From: Isochrysis galbana
Taxonomy: Eukaryota > Haptophyta > Isochrysidales > Isochrysidaceae
Direction: 5' to 3'
Length of the DNA: 64,000 nt
Assembly: GCA_018136815.1 (NCBI GenBank)
Contig: CM030937.1
Coordinates: 3,523,820 to 3,587,819 of the forward strand
This document shows, one piece after another, positions 61,300 to 64,000 of the stretch. The notes beneath the pieces were generated by a model. The model was given only the letters and a program-made list of their open reading frames with translations, did not search any database and was not told where the DNA came from. The position numbers and the translations under genes were made by a program. Each line of letters opens with the position of its first letter. The first letter of the stretch is position 1.

Positions 61300-62850
61300 A
61301 ACTAAGTTTATACTTAGACGCGATGGAGCGCGCCGCCGCGACTCCCCTCTCCTTCGGGCCCCCCGCCGAGGGCGCCCCACCAGCCACCAGTGCCCATGGA
61401 GCAGCCGCTGTCGAAGCGGCCGCGTCCGCCCACCGAGGCCGAGCAGGTGCGTGCGACTCCGGTCGCGCCACACGGCCCGTGGCCCCAGCCACATCACCCA
61501 TGGCAGCCATGCTGGCCTCCCCCATGGGGGGCAGCAGGCTGCTGGCAGCACCCCATCAATGCCAGGCTCAAGCAGCCACCCCTCCATTGGGCATGCCTTA
61601 TGGCAGAGGCCCCTCTCGCCCTGGCAAGGGCCGCGCTGCTCCGGCAGCGCGGCCCGCGGCCGGGTGGCCCCTATGGGCACAACACACACCTCAATGCAGC
61701 AAGCAACATACGATCCAGAGTAAGCCCCTCATGCACACCTCACCACACACACGAAGCACGCTCGCACGCCCCCCGAGGGGACAACACTGACAAGACCCCC
61801 ACACCCATTGAATCCACTCGCTCAACACTGACCAAGGTCACCTCCGCCCACGCCTCACAGGACCAAGATTCCGACGTGGAAAACGACATCACAGACTCAG
61901 ACGCCTCCTTTGAACTCTCCTTCCACCAAACCGGAGACATCATCCTTCAGGACACGACGGCGTATGCCGCCATCGTTGAGCTTCTCCTCGAACTCGAGGG
62001 CGTGGACCCCGAGCCAGACTTTTGGGCCCGCTCGGCGCGAGGCCCATGGCACATAGCGGTCAACGAGGATTGCGCGCAACAATTCCAAGCCAAATACGGA
62101 GAGCACACCATCATCCGCGTCCTAGGCCAAGACCTTCCCGTACGCATCCGCTTGGAATCCATCGACGAGAAAATCAACAAAAAAGGCACCTCCTCACGCA
62201 AAGCCCTCTATGAAGCACTCCAAGACGTCGCCGCCCACATTGTGGTCGAGGCAGACGGCCTCGCTCAAGCCTCGAAAATCACCTTGAGCGCGCTTGTCAA
62301 AGCGGTCGAATCGCAAGGCCTCACCTTCCTGAAGGGGAACCGCGAGCGAATGAAACTCGAAGGTGAGTCGGGCACCTTTGTGTCGAAAGTAGCCCACTCA
62401 TCCCGCTGGCACCTCTACGTCTCCGCGGCGCAAGGAACCTTCTTATCAGGCAACTTCCCACGCAAAATCATCCTCACCATCGACAACAAAACGGTGCCGG
62501 TAAATTACGCCGTCCGGGCATGCAAGCCGATCGCCATGCCCCCCAACATCCAATCCCCCCACAAGCTCATGATCCACGGAAGCACCAAAGGGCCCCAGAA
62601 GCCCTAAAACCCTTTTGGAAAGCACTAGCGGACAAAATAGACGCCAAAGCGGCACGTCTGACGCCGATAGCGCGCCATATGACCATCTTCGGCAGAACCA
62701 ACATAGTAAACTTCATTATTTATGGCACACCGCGTTATTGGGTACAAACCTTAGCGGCCCCCAAATGGTTCCACAATAGGATTCAGCGGGCGGCCGATAA
62801 AATCCTATGGGAAAGCGGTGTGCCGTCTCTGCCAAAGACGTCGGAGTGGT
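61300..62850 (+). mobile_element. LINE internal-deletion derivative: leader, ORF1, then post-RT tail
   Basis: Leader AACTAAGTTTATACTTAG then ACGCGATGGAGCGCG; ATG at 61323. ORF1 changes frame near 61390-61400 and then stays open to 62607, including QDVAAHIVVEADGLAQ, LKGNRERMKLEG and FPRKIILTIDNKTVPVNYAV, the same domain as 54465-56000. At about 62600 the sequence jumps to the post-RT region in another frame (EALKPFWKALADKIDAKAAR, IARHMTIFGRTNIVNFIIYG), so fingers, endonuclease and RT are deleted. It ends at about 62850 against a gag fragment. Confidence 0.8.
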
Positions 62851-63465
62851 AGAAGCCCGCAAGGCCTTGACGTGGGTGTTGAGGCCCGCTATCATCTCGA
62901 GGAGGGCGGTGTGCTCTCGGTCACGCTTCTCGTCGCGAAGTAGTTGAGCGTCGATCGCGGACTGCATGTGGGCGAGGCGGTCGGCTAAAAGGTCGGCGGC
63001 CGAGGGGGACTCGCTTACGTGTTCCCACGCGCAGTCTTCAAACGGGTGGTCATGGGGGTCGGGCCTCGGGCAACCCGAGGTCCCAAGGGAGGTGAGCTCA
63101 GCTCGCTCGCGGAGTGGGTCCACAAGCGGCGGCTCGTCTGATGGAGCGGCGGATGGCGTCGCCGTGTTAGAAGGACCTTGCGGAGGCTCGGAGCCGCCGA
63201 TTCCGACGAAGTGGACCCCTTGTGGCCCAAAAGAAGTTCCCGCTGTTTCCATGGGCATAGATGGAGCGGGATTATGGAACGGCGCGGTCGTAGGCGCCAA
63301 GACAGAATTTGTGCTTGTCGAACACGCGATGACCACTGGCTCGTAGGCAGAGGGCCGTTCGATCGAGCCGGCAGCTGACGCGGCCGTGAAAGAGTCGTTG
63401 GTTGTTGCTTGCGGGAATATGTCTGAGAGGTCATAGTAGAAGTCGGGTCTGACTGCGTCTACCAT
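62851..63465 (-). pseudogene. Gag-like ORF of an LTR retrotransposon, 3' truncated
   Basis: About 205 codons on the minus strand from ATG 63465: MVDAVRPDFYYDLSDIFPQA, then SIERPSAYEPVVIACSTSTN, a Pro/Ser-rich middle, and a helical end (ADLLADRLAHMQSAIDAQLL, REHTALLEMIAGLNTHVKAL). No zinc knuckle is reached before the frame meets LINE sequence at 62850. Placement right after an LTR supports gag. A fragment of the same gene is at 42727-42838. Confidence 0.6.
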
Positions 63466-63511
63466 CGAGTGCTAGGGACGAAGAGAGAGACGGAGGTTCG
63501 GAGGCTCGCAA

Positions 63512-64000
63512 CGCGCGGCGTTGGAGGGTAGGGCCGAGGCTAGCTAGCGAGCTAGAGGAAGAGAGAGAACGAGAATGAGAGCTTCTTAGGTCCAAGGTAG
63601 ACACGAGAGACTACAACACGGGGACTCCAAAAAACAGGCTCCACGTCACGCAGTCACACACGAACTAACCCAAACAGGGCGAAAACTAACCACACCCAAG
63701 ACGGACTGTCAAGCGTCGGCACCAAGGCGGCTCATCGGCGCACAGACGTGCGGCAGAGAAGTCGGAACAACGAGGGCAGACCTCGCTGGGGGACTACCAC
63801 CGATACACGAGGAGAAGACAGAAGACTGTCACTGTCACCGATGCTTGAGGAGAAGACAGAAGACTGTCACCGATGCATGAGGAGAAGACAGAAGACTGTC
63901 ACCGAACGTTTGATGACATCGAAAGAAAGTAAGAGAAGGGGTAGAATGTCGCCGACGAGACCTTGAGGCTTAAAATAACCCACAGGTTAGAAGTAAAAGT
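63512..64000 (-). mobile_element. 5' LTR of the gag-bearing element, continues past the window
   Basis: Matches the LTR at 39089-39516 over its visible length, inverted. It contains three tandem copies of a unit of about 34 bp (63815-63915) where the 39-kb LTR has one. The outer end lies beyond 64000. Confidence 0.7.

Overview
The window is nuclear DNA of a eukaryote, most likely a microalga with a complex red-lineage plastid; a haptophyte is my best guess, stated as inference. Host genes are GC-rich and carry short GT-AG introns (46 to about 190 nt). One gene (36733-37014) has a two-part presequence with an AFVAP cleavage motif of the type used for plastids bounded by more than two membranes. 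The spaces between genes are filled with T-tailed non-LTR retrotransposons and short partner elements. No prokaryotic operons, CRISPR arrays, rRNA or tRNA genes were seen.

Host genes in order: a small two-TM protein (2686, +); a small secreted protein (3743, +); WDR82/Swd2 of the Set1/COMPASS complex (6835, +); an eight-exon formate-tetrahydrofolate ligase (10850-13770, -); a four-exon cytochrome b561-domain protein (14991-16012, +); a four-exon 123-residue coiled-coil protein (19057-19671, -); a two-exon glutaryl-CoA dehydrogenase (22852-24304, -); a MORN-repeat protein (27035-29245, +); a four-exon FAHD1-type hydrolase (32585-33820, +); a plastid-targeted protein with only the N-terminal domain of ribosomal protein bL12 (36733-37014, -); a filamin-repeat protein (43686-46754, -); a CXXC zinc-finger protein (48773-50461, +); a secreted expansin-like protein (52271-53032, -); and a three-exon MYST histone acetyltransferase (59049-60692, +). 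WDR82, the CXXC protein and the MYST enzyme all act on chromatin. The ligase, the dehydrogenase and the FAHD1 homologue are metabolic enzymes, at least partly mitochondrial. Nothing suggests they are co-regulated; their linkage is probably incidental.

The repeats form one connected system. An L1-like LINE encodes an ORF1 domain, two CCCH fingers, an APE-type endonuclease and a reverse transcriptase. It starts with a perfect short palindrome (CTATCAGT-AA-ACTGATAG, or the variant AACTAAGT-TTAT-ACTTAGTT) just before its ATG. The second palindrome also heads a non-autonomous element of about 750 bp. That element is present in three complete copies with 16-17 bp target-site duplications (1259-2010, 4823-5576, 31662-32411) and many fragments. 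Bodies and 3' ends are swapped between the two, so the region holds chimeras, internal-deletion derivatives and nested leaders. LTR retrotransposon remains (Ty3/gypsy RNase H and RT pieces, LTRs opening with a TGTCG palindrome, a gag-like ORF) and a 99-bp MITE with perfect 17-bp inverted ends and an 8-bp duplication complete the mobile content.

Layout: 1-6.0 kb repeats with two small genes; 6.8-16 kb WDR82, FTHFS and b561; 16-22 kb repeats around the coiled-coil gene; 22.8-29.3 kb GCDH, an LTR relic and the MORN gene; 29.9-32.4 kb repeats; 32.5-37 kb FAHD1 and the bL12-like gene, with repeats between; 37.3-43.6 kb LINE and LTR remains; 43.7-53 kb filamin, CXXC and expansin-like genes; 53.5-58.8 kb the most complete LINE; 59-60.7 kb MYST; 60.9-64 kb a LINE deletion derivative and an LTR element running off the window.
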